The notes under the pieces were generated by a model. That model saw only the letters and a list, made by a program, of their open reading frames with translations. It did not search any database and was not told where the DNA came from. A stretch of DNA of 64,000 bases, taken from positions 57,265-121,264 of the forward strand of contig JBBPTG010000079.1 of assembly GCA_038093975.1 (NCBI GenBank), read 5' to 3'. Made by a program: the position numbers and the translations under genes. Below are positions 24,016 through 35,706 of this stretch, one piece after another. Positions within the stretch are counted from its first letter, which is position 1. Each line of letters begins with the position of its first letter. This DNA comes from Chalciporus piperatus (taxonomy: Eukaryota; Basidiomycota; Agaricomycetes; Boletales; Boletaceae).

Positions 24016-25286
24016 TCATACCCTGCAGTTGTCCAAATTATACACCAGGATATCCTCAGCCCCAATATTGACCAGTTCATCCATCACCGTCGCACAATTC
24101 TTCTTCTCCACCATCGCGCTCACATCCACCCACTCCGGATTCTCCAACGGACTGATCGTCGGTGCCCTTCTTCCAGGTGTAATCTTCATCGCCTGAGGAA
24201 GTGCCGCCCTCGCGATATTGTACGAACAAACGACGTATTTCTCCGCCGCTATGACACCTGCGATACGACTCGCGATCAGATTTATCAAGGGTGTGTGATG
24301 CGCGCGAGAGGGTGTGTTTGATTTGATGAGGACGGCTTCGGTTGGGAGAACCGTAGCGATGGCGTGCAGACCAGCGGCACGCATTGTATCGCCGGATTCT
24401 GTGGCGTCGGTATCATCATCAACCGCATGTTAGATCACCGTTTCGCTGTGTGACGTACCCACGAGATCCACTAAAGACGTTTGAATGGTCGCCGTGAGCA
24501 CGGGTAAAACACCAAACGCCCATCACCACACTCCAATCACTCACCTATCCCATCCGCCAACCCAAGCGCACAAGCAGCCTCCACACTCCCTCCAATATAC
24601 TGAATCTTCGTTCTCTGATCCCCAACAAACCCCAACCGATCGTCCATCTTTTCGAAATACGCCCCCGCGAGGACTTCGAAACTGGTGACCACGCGTTTAC
24701 CGGCGAGGTCTTCGACGGACGTGATCGGACCACGTTCGGGGACTTGGACTTGGAGCGCACATTTGCCAAAGCCGAGACGTTGGATTTCGGTGACTTTGTC
24801 TTGCATTTTGGCTTCGAGGATGACGTCGTGACCGGTGATACCCAGGTCGACGTTACCGTTGCCGACGAAAGAGGGTATATCCGCTGCGGGAAGGAAAACG
24901 CTGTTCGGCGCGCGGGTCAGATGGGATCAATGGTGGTGATAAGGGAGATAGAATGGGATGTGCTTACAGTGCGATGTCGTGATTCATGACGAGGCAGACA
25001 TCGAGACGGTTAGATCGGCGGAACTGAATGTCCGCGCCTGTGTAGCATATTTTCATCGACACATGGTCCTTCCTGGGACACGAAACACGATCTCACCAGC
25101 GAGTAATTTCAGACATTTCTCGTGCAATCTACCTGTGCACTTGCGATCAGACTTTCTCGTGTCCCCAGCGATCATCAAAACCCACCCTTTTTTGGGATGG
25201 CGAACAGCAAACGACCGTTGAGCGCTTCTACGTCTGAGAAAGAGTTATATTCCAGTCCGTATTGTTAACTTTGAAGACTCACTCAT
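24016..25286 (-). CDS. HIS1: ATP phosphoribosyltransferase (histidine biosynthesis)
   Basis: A hand-spliced gene of about seven exons whose product matches fungal HIS1 from end to end. In order: NGRLLFAIPKKG, RLHEKCLKLLAGADIQFRR, NRLDVCLVMNHDIAL, VFLPAADIPSFVGNGNVDLG, ITGHDVILEAK, GKCALQVQVPERG, GKRVVTSFEVLAGAYFE, IQYIGGSVEAACALGLADGI, VDLVESGDTMRAAGLHAIA, and the C-terminal ACT-like regulatory region with KITPGRRAPTISPLENPEW and EDILVYNLDNCRV. The enzyme condenses ATP with PRPP, the first and feedback-inhibited step of histidine synthesis. The only start I can connect is an ATG at 25286. It forms a 4-nt first coding exon (ATGA) followed by a GTGAGT donor and a CTCAG acceptor at about 25234, giving the N-terminus MNVEALNGRLLFAIPKKG. 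Confidence 0.9.
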
Positions 25287-25864
25287 ACCGATGGACCGCG
25301 ACCAGGGAGTGGTTATGAGCTCGAGTCAGCGACCCATCATACTAATCTTTGCGACGGAACGACATTTCCAAAAACGGATCAAATGTCAAAACGGCCCGGG
25401 CCGGTTATTCCGTTCCTTCGAACGTGCCTTCGACGTCAACGTTGGCAGAGAGGTATTGCACGGTGGAACACTACGGTCGGCAGACATTCCAGACGCTAGC
25501 AAGACAGTCTACTCGCCGTCATCCATCTTGCTCCCATTTCAATTAACACGCACGGTACCAAAACTGCCTCTGACTCATTCGAGTAATCGGACGTCCAATG
25601 AGATGAATTAGTCCAATGACAATGGTTCCATCATAAGTTCAAGTTGGAGTGACAAAGTACAACATTCTTGAAACCGGAAACTTTACGTATTCAAGATGAC
25701 CAAGTGGGATGATTCGGGATAGGTGTTCTGTTATGTCTACATTTACAACGGATACATGGTGTTCCGACGGTTTGTTGAGGAAAAAAGGTGAGAGGAAGAG
25801 AGTGGGTTGGGCATGATATTCGTAATCTGGGTTCATAATGTCAACGCAACGCTATATGAGATCA

Positions 25865-28053
25865 TCATGTGTAAGCAGTACTGGCAGCAATGCGCTCTTC
25901 CAGTTTCTTCGCATCCATCTCTGGGTTTCTGGGCACGATCCGGAATCTAAAAGGTAGAGGATGTCTATGGATCCCGTCAACACACGTACGCCGGGCCCCA
26001 CCAAACTTCATCCATCAACTCACATCACAAGGCCGCTGGAGAATTTCGGTTCCACAGGGATTTCCACCCCGTTTTCATCCAAGGGTTTCAAAATCGTGTA
26101 AACAGCCAGAAACTTGGCTACGACAGACCACACGGATGTATCTGCAAAGTGTCTGCCCACACAGATTCGGCGACCGAATCCATAGGCGAGATGTTCGGTA
26201 GTGTGAGGTTTGAGGGTACCGTCCTTGTTGATGAATCGTTCAAAGACGAACTCGTGGGGGTTGGGGTACTTGGATTCGTCGTGGCCCATCGCCCTAGACA
26301 GTATCACGAGGTTATCGACGTTCGCTCGGAACAAGACAGGAACGCTAACCAAAGGTTTGGTAGGAGGAGAGCACCTGGAATGTATATCAGCCACATAACC
26401 AGATAAAACCTTTGAGTGTCACCTTTCGGGATGTGGAATCCGTTGTAAATGTCATCGTCCACGGCGGCGTGGGGGACCGCTTATCGTCCCGAGAGGTCAG
26501 TTCAACGAACATTGGGAGTAAGTGACGGAATCACTCACCCAGAGGAAACGGAGGATTGTACCTAAAGGTTTCCCAAAGGGCAGCATCTACGTAGGGCAAT
26601 GAAGGTCGATCTTCAATTGTCGGTAGTCTGCTCTGGCCAACCACAGCGTCGATCTGTTCTTGAATCCTCTTCTGCGCCTCGGGGTACATCGTCATCAATA
26701 GAAAGAACGTCATAAGGAATGAGTTTGACTGTCCCACCAATGACTATTAGTAGCTCGAGATGCGGTAGAAATTATCACTGACTGTCTCAGATGCAGCTAA
26801 GCGGAAAACGTGGGCAGTAAGCAATAGATCAGGAGTTGACTTGGACCAACTCACCCAAAAAAGCGGTGGCAGAGGAGCCCTTGAGTTCTTCCACCCATGC
26901 TTCGTCCGTTAAGACGTTCTTTTCTTCAATCTTCTGCAGTGCGTCGCATACCATCGACGGCGAGGAGTTACCGCTCAACTTTTACCACAGTTGTAAGGGG
27001 GTATAGGTGCAAATGCATAAACTCTTACTATTTTCTGTTTGCTGTGAGCAAATGGCCTTTCAACATACTTCTTTGAATATTCCCTTGCAGTCGCCATCTT
27101 ATTCTTGAAAGACATGCCAGGAAACCATGATGGGAGTTTCATGACTACCACAGAGAGAATTCAAGTTCGTAAGTAGGAGAGCATGGGATACTGTACTCAC
27201 GTGCTGGAAACGCGCCAATAATGATTGCGGTGTCCGGACGCACCACAGGCACTACGATGTCGAGCACCTTGCAAACAATATCGACTAATTCATCCTGTCC
27301 AGCAGTAACATCGTAGTCGTAAACGCTTTTCAATATGACAGATGTTGTATATCTGGTGAACAGCGACCAGTGCGACCAGTGGTTACCATCGCTCCAGATT
27401 GAACCAAGTCAACCACGTACTCAAACACGTGTTCAGAAAGGTGATCCGGGGTCTCGAGTAGACGCTGTAGAAATTGACAAGCCTTGCGATGTTGCAAAGG
27501 CAAGAATCTGTGTACAGCCTCGCTCCGAAACGTTTGGTGGAAAAAGCGCCGATGCAATCGCCATCTATCACCATAAGGCAAAATGGCAGACCCGAATTCC
27601 ATACCACAACTAAGAACGATACGTCGTCTGAGCATCACTGTGACATGAGGAAAAGTGACTCACTGTTCGTTGATGCTCATGAACGGCCTGTCTGAGTAGT
27701 TCCAAGAACGCTTCTCCAGCAACTCCTTTGCTACTGATTCGGAGTTAATGACGATGATCTCGTTGCCTAAAAGACTGGTATAAACTAGATCGCCTGTGAA
27801 ACCATTAAGATGGGAGAATCAATGATCCATGTTTAGGCAGAGACGAACCATACGTTTTTGCCCACTGAGCGTATGTCACCCATGGAGCGTTTGCGTCAAT
27901 TCCGATGACGTTCCCGATGAATGGTAGCCCGGGAGGACCAGGTGGTAGTGGGTGAGAGGTCCTATATCTCACCTTGGTAAGGTGTCTTCTCGCCACGTCC
28001 AGAACCACGACGCAGCTGAGGGCAACAGCACATATGGTTGTCCAGTTGGACAT
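25865..28053 (-). CDS. Cytochrome P450 monooxygenase
   Basis: A gene with many small exons. Exon 1 begins with a membrane anchor (MSNWTTICAVALSCVVVLDV) and the proline-rich hinge HPLPPGPPGLPFIGN. Later exons give PYGDRWRLHRRFFHQTF (helix C W-R), VRPDTAIIIGAFPA, YPEAQKRIQEQIDAVVG, the ExxR region LWETFRYNPPFPLG, FRANVDNLVILSRAMGHD, YPNPHEFVFERF and the heme loop AYGFGRRICVGRHFAD with its cysteine. After one more intron the C-terminus is HPLPFRFRIVPRNPEM. It resembles the basidiomycete P450s often annotated as O-methylsterigmatocystin oxidoreductase-like. It needs a CPR reductase and sits in the ER membrane. The substrate is unknown, and no biosynthetic cluster surrounds it. The helix I (A/G-G-x-x-T) threonine region falls in a short exon near 26750-26810 that I did not resolve fully. 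Confidence 0.9.
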
Positions 28054-28768
28054 TGCGGGTCAATAGTGATCGCGGAGCTGTGAACAAATCTGACGTTCTT
28101 ATACGAACGACTTCCCCTTTGCCGTAGTAGCTCGGAAACAAGATGTTATCTCACTCGACGGAATCGCGATAACTTTCGTACCGCATGCGCAACCTGAAAC
28201 TGAACGTCACAAGTTGTCAACACTACAATAGATGAACCAAAGAGTGTTACTGTGTGCACCAACGTCAAGCCAATCGTGGAAAACGCTTACTCGCTGGCAC
28301 GCATCAGGCTCCCCTTAATACGTGAGTATCTCCGTTCTTGGCTTGCCAGTGGGGACACAGTATTACCTAACTTGAACGCAGGCTTCCTCGTTCTCGCCTC
28401 ATCCGCCCACCAAAATCCCACCGGGCATATGTCAGAATCTGTCAAATGTCAACCAAGATCTCCAGGACCGGTAACGAACCAATCCCCCTTCCAGCTTGGG
28501 ATGGATTGGAAGGTGGCGTCGTACGTGCGTAGGCGTTTGTTTGAATTGACCCACGAATGTACGCTAGGAGAAATCCCGGAGATGAGCGCAACGCCCTAGG
28601 CAGTGACCACTGTGTACATAGATAAGAGAGGACGTACGTAAGTTTCATTGTTGGACAAGCCTGAGATTGGAAGAGAGATAGGCGACTAGAGGCGGGAGGG
28701 GGATACTTTTGGGGTATAAAGTCGAATTCATGAACTCGGAGTCGCGCGAAGGCTAGGAGCGCTGAGAG
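28054..28768. other. Upstream region of the P450 gene
   Basis: No recognisable gene. Contains the presumed P450 promoter. Confidence 0.35.
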
Positions 28769-29508
28769 CTAATTCTGGAAGGGTACTTGGGCGATCGACT
28801 GGCCACCATCAAACTGGAGTACGCTATCGTAGGAATAGCGCAAACGAGGTCCTCCAGTAAACAACGGAGAATTACAATACGACTCGCTCTTTCCCCTCCA
28901 GAGTCCGTTTACCCCTTGCTGCTGGGCGCGCTCGTAGGACCAGTGCAAACTTAGCTCACTCTGCGCCACGTGCAGAGGTTCTCCGTCACGATCTAAAATA
29001 GACAACCCTGTATACGCAATCACGGAGGGTGCACCTCGAAAGGCACGACCCATTCCCTGAGAGTCGAAAGAGTCATCGGACGAAGGTGCTCCTCATGGCG
29101 TGTCCATCTCGTCCGTCGTCCGTGCGACCTCGCGGCGTAAGGAACTTCCGATAATCCAGGTCTTCACCCACTGCATCCTCTCATGTCCCCAGCTATACCA
29201 ATTCCAACTTTTGATTGGTGTAGGTGTGTGCCTTCAATTGCAACTCTCTTTGGTGCCTATCAAGAGCTCTGAATCGAATCTGAATTTACATTGACTGCGC
29301 GAGCGACCACCGTGATAGGCAACGGGGAATCCAGAAGGAGAAATGGGAAGTTTGACAAGATGTGGTCGAGATGCTCAATGGTAGGATTTGGGGGATTGGA
29401 TTGGTATGGAGCAGGGTTGTTTGATGTGGATGGTGTAGGTGGAAAGTGACTGGAGAATGTGAGCCGAGGAGTGCCAAGCGTAAGGCCGAGTGGGATATAG
29501 ATCTGCAT
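28769..29508 (-). CDS. Tentative hypothetical gene (exon structure unresolved)
   Basis: Two minus-strand open stretches look more coding-like than the background: 29508-29260 (MQIYIPLGLTLGTPRLTF, a compositionally balanced start with LDHILSNFPFLLLDSPLPIT) and 29053-28769 (GAPSVIAYTGLSILDRDGEP, later QSELSLHWSYERAQQQGVNG, ending IAQVPFQN). Between them a CTCAG acceptor at about 29060 and one short open stretch (RMQWVKTWIIGSSLRREVA) could form linking exons, but I could not establish consistent phases. No family is recognised. It could equally be non-coding. Confidence 0.25.
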
Positions 29509-29908
29509 GCTGCCGCGGCGTGCGTGGACGAGAGACCAGGACTCAGTACTTGGAAGCGGAAGCGCGGGGGAGCGAGGGGAATGGTTGGAGCAATGGGTGA
29601 TGAATGCTACTGGAACAACGACGTTCGATAGTCATTCATCCCCCCGAGTAATGTAGTGCTAGTACGACTACCGACGACTCGCTATACGGACGACCTGATG
29701 CTTCACGGAGAGTCTTCGGAGGCTGAATGCACCCGGACGTTCCTGGAAAGGAAATGGACTCGGAGTAATATCTTCGGATTCAAACTCCGAAGTGGGTCAC
29801 TGTGCAGATACGGTGTCGAGTGACGCGGCCAGTCCGATCGAGGTTGGTATATACTACAACTCTACTATCTACCACCATCCAAGTCCACCATCTACAATCC
29901 CACAACTC

Positions 29909-30982
29909 ATGCCAGACATGTCCGTCTTAGCACACCCCCAACAGAGACAGTTCAACCCATACAGCGACAACGGGGGCACAATCCTCGCAATTGCAGGCTC
30001 TGACTTCTCCGTCATCGCGGGAGACACGAGGCAGAGCGAGGGATATAGCATTCAGACGCGATATGCCCCAAAGGTCTTTCGATTGTACGCGTCTTCTCTT
30101 AAACCTATGGTCCCCAGCCCTTGACGATGTAACAGGACAGATCGTGCCGTCCTCGCCGTCAATGGCTTTGCAGCTGACGGAAACATGTTTGTCAAGAAAG
30201 TCAAGCAGCGTCTCGAAGTGCGTACGCGCATCCGATCATTTTCTGTTCGCTTATCTCCTCCGTTTCGTCTAGTGGTACCGTCATGCCCATTCAAAAGACA
30301 TGCCCCTCCGCGCAATTGCGCGCCTGATTCAAACGATGCTTTATGCACGGAGATTCTTTCCTTACTATGTCTACAACATCCTAGGTGGCATCGAAGAAGA
30401 TGGTGCGTTATTCCCGTGCTTACTCACCTCGCCACTTTGTCTTACCCATATGTTCAGGCACCGGTGCTGTCTACTCATTCGATCCAGTTGGCTCTTACGA
30501 GCGTGAGGCATGTCGTGCAGCAGGTGCTGCCCAGTCATTAGTACAGCCATTCTTGGACAATCAGGCAAGTCAATCTCTTTCTTTCCTTTCTTTCTCATCC
30601 GAATCTCCGATCCTTTCCCGACGTGGGCCCGTTTGTCCTAACATTGACACCCCCTGATGGATGTAGATCTACTTCAAGAACCAGCGACCAGCACCTGGGA
30701 CGTCGCATCCTCAACACCTACCGCTTCCGACTGTCTTGTCGATAGTCATCGATTCTTTCACTGGCGCAACAGAGCGCCACATCGAGGTAAATCGTTCTAG
30801 TTCGCTCCAAGTCTGTTTTAAATTCAAATTCCCAGGTCGGTGATGGCCTCGAAATATACATTGTTCTCGCCAAGGGGCGTGGTGCACATGGTTTGGAGGG
30901 TGTGAGAGGCATCCAGGAGCTATCGGTGACCGAAGATGGCGAGCGCGTGTTTGTTGTCCGAATGGATCTCAAGAAAGACTGA
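29909..30982 (+). CDS. PRE7: 20S proteasome subunit beta-6 (PSMB1/PRE7)
   Basis: Five or six exons; splicing restores a complete proteasome beta fold. After the short propeptide [20 protein letters not shown] comes [20 protein letters not shown], then [100 protein letters not shown] and a C-terminus ending [11 protein letters not shown]. The residue after the NGG is Thr within GGTILAIAG, but beta-6 is one of the inactive beta subunits, since it is not processed to an active N-terminal threonine. It serves as a structural part of the core particle. The start at 29909 is the first ATG; another ATG follows three codons later (29918). Confidence 0.94.
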
Positions 30983-31428
30983 AAAAATCTCGATATATAA
31001 TCTCGAGGTGGATGATGAGCTGTTTCGGCGATGACTCTGAAATAGACCGTTGTTCACGACTGCCAGCCACACACTTCTGCCAGAATTTGAACCTGTACAG
31101 TACACACTAATTATAGACATCTCGATGTACTCTTGTTCGGCCTGTGGCATGGACAAAGTAATATTTCTGTGACTTCATCGTCGTCACTGATGGGCCATCA
31201 CGACCTCGCAACGTGTGGATACCAGGCCGCTGCTGCGAACTTGAAGTAGTCGGACCGTCGGAATTGTAACGGTCTGAAAAACAAGGCTAACGCAAACAAG
31301 TGCAAACACAGTACTCCCTTCCATCTCCGTCGTCGTCGCCAGCGTCCGCCATTACGCCGTGCCAGTCAAGTCGACCTTCGTTGTTCGTTTTTATCCTCAA
31401 AAGCCTGGCCGACGTTCGAGTCGTATTC

Positions 31429-32321
31429 ATGATCATCCCTTCCCTTGTCTCTCTCCTACTCGCAGTCCCTGCATTTGGTCAGGGTACTCAGACTCCCATC
31501 GTATACAACGCAGGACATAATGTCACCTCGATAGTTGGTACTTGGGCCTCAGGAAGTCAGAACGTCGTTACAGGTTCGGTCAGTCGAACGATATTGCATT
31601 CGTCGGTCGATGGCAGGGCTTACACCCTACCTTGCAGGGATTCGCACAACCCGCCAATGCGTCGTTCATCTATCCACCTACGACCGGGCTTTCATACTCT
31701 TTGTGAGTCCCACTGTACTGCGACGTCCCCAGAGTTACCTCTGACAGCCTGTCATCTCAGCTCTCCAGACGGTTTCTATGAAATAGCTCGGTATCGGATG
31801 ACGGGGAACGGTAACTGTCTACGTTTTATGGCCACACCTCACGACTGAGCTCTCTTTGGCTAGGCTCCCAACCAAATTGTATCACCGGCGTCATGAACTG
31901 GTGTCACGGCACATACGAACTCGTCTCCAACGGTTCCATCATCATGACCCCCTTTGGCGACGGTTACCAACAAATCCAAGATCCCTGCGCTCCCGTCTCC
32001 AATTTCATCGAAAACTACAACGACACCGAACTCTACGCCCTCTGGAACATCTTCCAAGACCCCGTACGTGGATACACCTTGCAACTGTACCAATTCGATG
32101 GGTCGCCTCTCCCACCACAATGGCAAATGTCCGCCAGTCCAAACATGTTACCAACACAACCGCTTCGAAACGTGACACCACCGCCTGCGACGACGACGAC
32201 GGCGCCTAAGAGTGCGATCGTGTTGTTGAAGAATGCTGGCGAACGGAGTTGGAGCGTTGCGAGTTTGACGGGCATGCTTTCGGTCGTGTCCGGACTTGGA
32301 ATTGCTTCGCTCTGGCTTTGA
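31429..32321 (+). CDS. ROT1: ROT1-like ER chaperone / cell-wall protein
   Basis: Four exons coding for roughly 240 residues. An N-terminal signal peptide (MIIPSLVSLLLAVPAFGQG) is followed by NVTSIVGTWASGSQNVVTGS, GFAQPANASFIYPPTTGLSY, SFSPDGFYEIARYRMTGNG, then SQPNCITGVMNWCHGTYEL, GSIIMTPFGDGYQQIQDPC and YTLQLYQFDGSPLPPQW. It ends in a hydrophobic segment (SVASLTGMLSVVSGLGIASL). This is the Rot1 pattern: an essential ER membrane protein acting as a chaperone in glycoprotein folding and beta-1,6-glucan synthesis in yeast. Several N-x-S/T sites are visible. Exon 1 ends at an unusual donor (GTCAGT), which gives an in-frame join; an alternative GTTCGG donor 7 nt earlier would break the frame. It is downstream of PRE7 on the same strand. 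Confidence 0.9.
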
Positions 32322-33004
32322 ATGGGATCCAACGAACTTGGCTAGGGAAGGGAAGGCTTGTGATTGGACTCTTTGTTGATTCATCACGCTTGAACTAGAG
32401 TCTCTCCCCTGCTTCGATACGTACGACCTCCCAATCCATCGTAATTCATCCACCATCTAGAGTGTCTAATACGCACGAGAATTTTTTCATTGTTCTTTTT
32501 GCCTTCATTCATATTTTTTCACAATGGACGTTACGGACAACATACGCTTGACCTGCTCTCATTTTCTCTTCTTCCTGTCGATGACGTTCGCACTGCGGTG
32601 GGACGGCGGAGGGAGGAAAACGAGTTCCGCAGTACACGCTCGTTTTTGCTAGCGTTCCGGGTTCATTGTGTGTTTTAGTACCATACCCGCGAGTTTTTCT
32701 TTATCTTTTTTCCTTTATCTTTTCTTTTTCATTGCCTCAAGTTATCTCTCTGGATAATACAACATGAATACATGCTTTCTGCATCACCTGTTTCTTGTTG
32801 ACTTCGGCATTTTTTTTTGTGGCAGTTTGGTACTGTAACCCTTAAGGTAGTGGTTTTAATGAAAGAGCAAACGGGCTGGATCCCTTGCTGCCTGAGTATA
32901 CCCCTGAGTTGCGCAGCATGTATGCGTCTAGATCGATACGGAGTTGGTTCTGGGATGAAGATGGTAAGTAAGTGGCAAGTTGAGAGAATTCCAGCGTCGG
33001 TGAA
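32322..33004. other. Intergenic downstream of ROT1
   Basis: AT-rich and polypyrimidine stretches (for example 32690-32740), probably the ROT1 3' UTR and spacer. No gene recognised. Confidence 0.35.
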
Positions 33005-33710
33005 CTTGGCGTTTCGGCCAAGCCAAGCCACGGGAAGCAATCGCGATCGAGTTTGCCGGGTTGATCCTGTCGAGGCGAAGTGACTTATCGCAAATCATGA
33101 TGTACCGTATTCGGGATTTGTTATCGGCCAGGGCCAGGGCATGAGCCAGGGCCAGGGGCCAGAGTCAGAGTGAGAGAAAGCGGGGCCGTACAACGGGGGA
33201 TTATAGTTTTGCCTATTAGCTACGAGAGAGATGATGGGATGGGGTGGGGTGGGGCCGTGGAATGTAACTTTCGGGTTCTTCTTCAAAGTCTTTGAAATTC
33301 GGCAGACTGGAGACTTTTAATTGGCGTTGGGCCAAGCCACGGGAGAAGCGTCGAGCGTCGAGCGTCCCGGGTTCGATTTCGTAGATGCGGCGAGAACTCG
33401 TCGCATGCGTGGTATCATGTCCACAGTTGGCATGCTTTACCAGATGACAGGTGAGTGACTGGACGATGATCGCTCAGGGCCAACAGAGAGAGAGGGGAAC
33501 AAGTTCGAGACAGATTTCTATCGTGTCGTTTCCGCTATAGCTTGACGAACGGGGGGAGGGAGATGGAGATAGGATGTTGATGGGCCGTGACGCGGGCGCG
33601 TGATGGTTCTTTGAGAGCCGGTGCTTCACTGCTTGGCCTTGGCGGTGGCCAAGCCATAAGAGAAGCGTCGAGCATCCCGGGTTAATTCCGTCGAGGCGAG
33701 GATATCGCAG
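33005..33710. repeat. Three diverged repeat cores spaced about 317 bp apart
   Basis: Related blocks occur at about 33005-33080, 33321-33395 and 33632-33710. The shared core reads approximately TTGGCG, GGCCAAGCCA, GGGAGAAGCGTCGAGC, CCGGGTTCGATTCCGT, CGAGGCGA. The second copy contains GGGTTCGATTTC, similar to a pol III B box or tRNA T-arm. The near-equal spacing suggests an old tandem array of a unit of about 317 bp that has since diverged; scattered matches between the cores (GGGCCGTG, GGTTCTT) support this. Confidence 0.5.
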
Positions 33711-33964
33711 CGTATCACCTTCTCCTCTTTCGGACGAGAACCTGGATCTCGGGGGATGGACGAACGAAAGAGTGGGCCGAGCCAAACTCGGAGCGTTGAG
33801 GTACCGAAACCGTACTTTATCCAGTATCGTGTTCGAACTGAGGAGGAGAGGTTTCGGAACTAGCTTGCTATTGGTAGTTCATAACCCCTAGACTCGGGGC
33901 CCGAGCACGCTGTGGGAGTAGATGATGGCAATAACCCGGATGCGAGGACTCTGATGCGGGGTAG

Positions 33965-34038
33965 TGTGGGTGTGGGTGTGGGTGTGGGTGTGGGTGTGGG
34001 TGTGGGTGTGGGTGTGGGTGTGGGTGTGGGTGTGGGTG
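33965..34038 (+). repeat. (TGTGGG)n microsatellite, about 12 units
   Basis: An uninterrupted 6-bp repeat of G-rich strand TGTGGG. It reads as Pro-Thr repeats on the minus strand, which is an artefact of the repeat and not a gene. It has G-quadruplex potential. Confidence 0.95.
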
Positions 34039-35706
34039 TATGCGAGGCAATGGGCATTCTATTAAGAACGGCACGATGGATTGTTTAGGAGGAATTGGAT
34101 GGGGGAAAGCTCCAGAGCGGGCTTTAAGAGCTGGGCACGAAATCAGATTAGGATCTACCTTGTGTGTACTGGGTGAAACACACCCATTCTACACTTACAC
34201 GGTACTAATAGCAGTTTGCGGTGTAGCCCGACTGGATTACGATGATCATGTCACATGCGCATGGAGAGTAGAACCTCAAGTTGAACTAACCTCGAGCTTG
34301 GTATATATTCCCCGACCAGAACAGGGGCTACTATAACGGAGTACAGAATTTGAGTTAAGTACTCGAGCGAGGAGTGAGAGAGATAAAGCGATATCTCGTC
34401 TTGAATGTATTTTTGATCTGGGGAAGACAGGTGACAGTGGGCGGTGCCCTGCGGTGCCGTGAAGTTGTTGGCATCTCTGATCACGCTTCTCGGTTGAAGT
34501 TAGCAATTGGTTATGTATCCGATCAGCATGGTTGGACGCGTGACCAAGGGGTCAAGTCGGGTTCGCGAGGAAATGGTTGGCTACATTTGGTGGGTCAGCC
34601 AGCTCAACTGCCTGGAAGGAACAAATTCGTACTAGCCATGCTAATGGAGGGGATGGTTTAGCTCCATTTCTTCGAGTTACTGCTACGCATTCAAATAGGT
34701 AGATTCATTTCGGTTCGAGTCGAGGGTCATGCGTAGAGTAGCCAGAGTTGGACCATTGATTAAAGGGATACGTCTTGATGGAGGGTTTTTTTTTTTGTCA
34801 TTCATCAGTTGTTGCGTGCCAGAACGAAGTGTTGGAAGACGGCTTAAATAAATTTTGTGACTGAGGATACTTGCCCAGTTGGCCTGGAACACGTAGATCC
34901 ATGCTTGCTTGAGGACCGGACTTGAAGGTCAATTTGAACCCAAGTATTCGGCTCTAAACTTGAACATCGTGGTGATTTCCCTGCTTCCAAGTTCCAAGTG
35001 TGACTAATTGGCCGACTCATCGCCGGCGCATTGCTTGCTTGCTTGGCCCTCTTGACGGTGGCAGTAGTGGCAGGACCGTGACTCCGCTGGCGGCCACCAA
35101 GACGTCACCACGACGCGCCGCTGATCGTTTCTGGAAAATAGATGTCTTGTTGTATTCGCGTCAGCACACATCCCCGGCAAGCAGGGATGAGGAGTTGTCA
35201 TCGTTAGGTATGTTGACGTCGATGGTTCATTTTCTCTTTGTTCGGTCGCACTCGGCGTCATTCCGCACCTCGTTCGCTTCTTCCGAATTGCTGTGTCAAT
35301 TCTTCCAAAATTCCCCGGCGTTCAACTGAGCTCGCTTCACCTCTAGGCTGAGTTCCAGCCATTCTTTATGTCAGTGCACGCAGAAGAGCCTTGCTTGATG
35401 GTCAGATGCTGTGTGTTAGCGGGATCGGAACTATTGTCCTGCAGTTTCCGATTACGGAATGCCATCGGATCTCGGATGTTCTTGGCATGCCGTTTCTGAA
35501 TCCGTGTCACTTCAAAGGCAATTTATCCTCACGGTAATTTGATGACAAGTCTGATTGATTGGTGTCACGCTCTTCCCTTCCTCCTTCCTCCTTTCCTCCT
35601 TTCCTCGTACGTCTTCCTCTGCTCCTCCATCCACCCTCAAACCCGTAATCCCAGGTCACTCCATACCTATCCAACACCCTCGTTTTTGACTTTCTCATCA
35701 TTGTCG
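34039..35706. other. Intergenic between the repeat region and the kinase gene
   Basis: No recognisable gene. The last 200 bp are pyrimidine-rich (CTTCCTCC runs near 35577-35610), typical of fungal promoter and 5' UTR sequence for the kinase. Confidence 0.4.

Noticed and set aside
33360..33400. A tRNA gene (GGGTTCGATTTC)
   Set aside because: No cloverleaf with an acceptor stem and anticodon arm could be placed around it; only the T-arm-like segment fits.
33860..34074. Minus-strand Pro-Thr or Pro-His repeat proteins
   Set aside because: They are translations of the TGTGGG microsatellite in different frames.
35539..35706. An upstream start for the kinase
   Set aside because: The additional 56 residues are translated pyrimidine-rich leader sequence.
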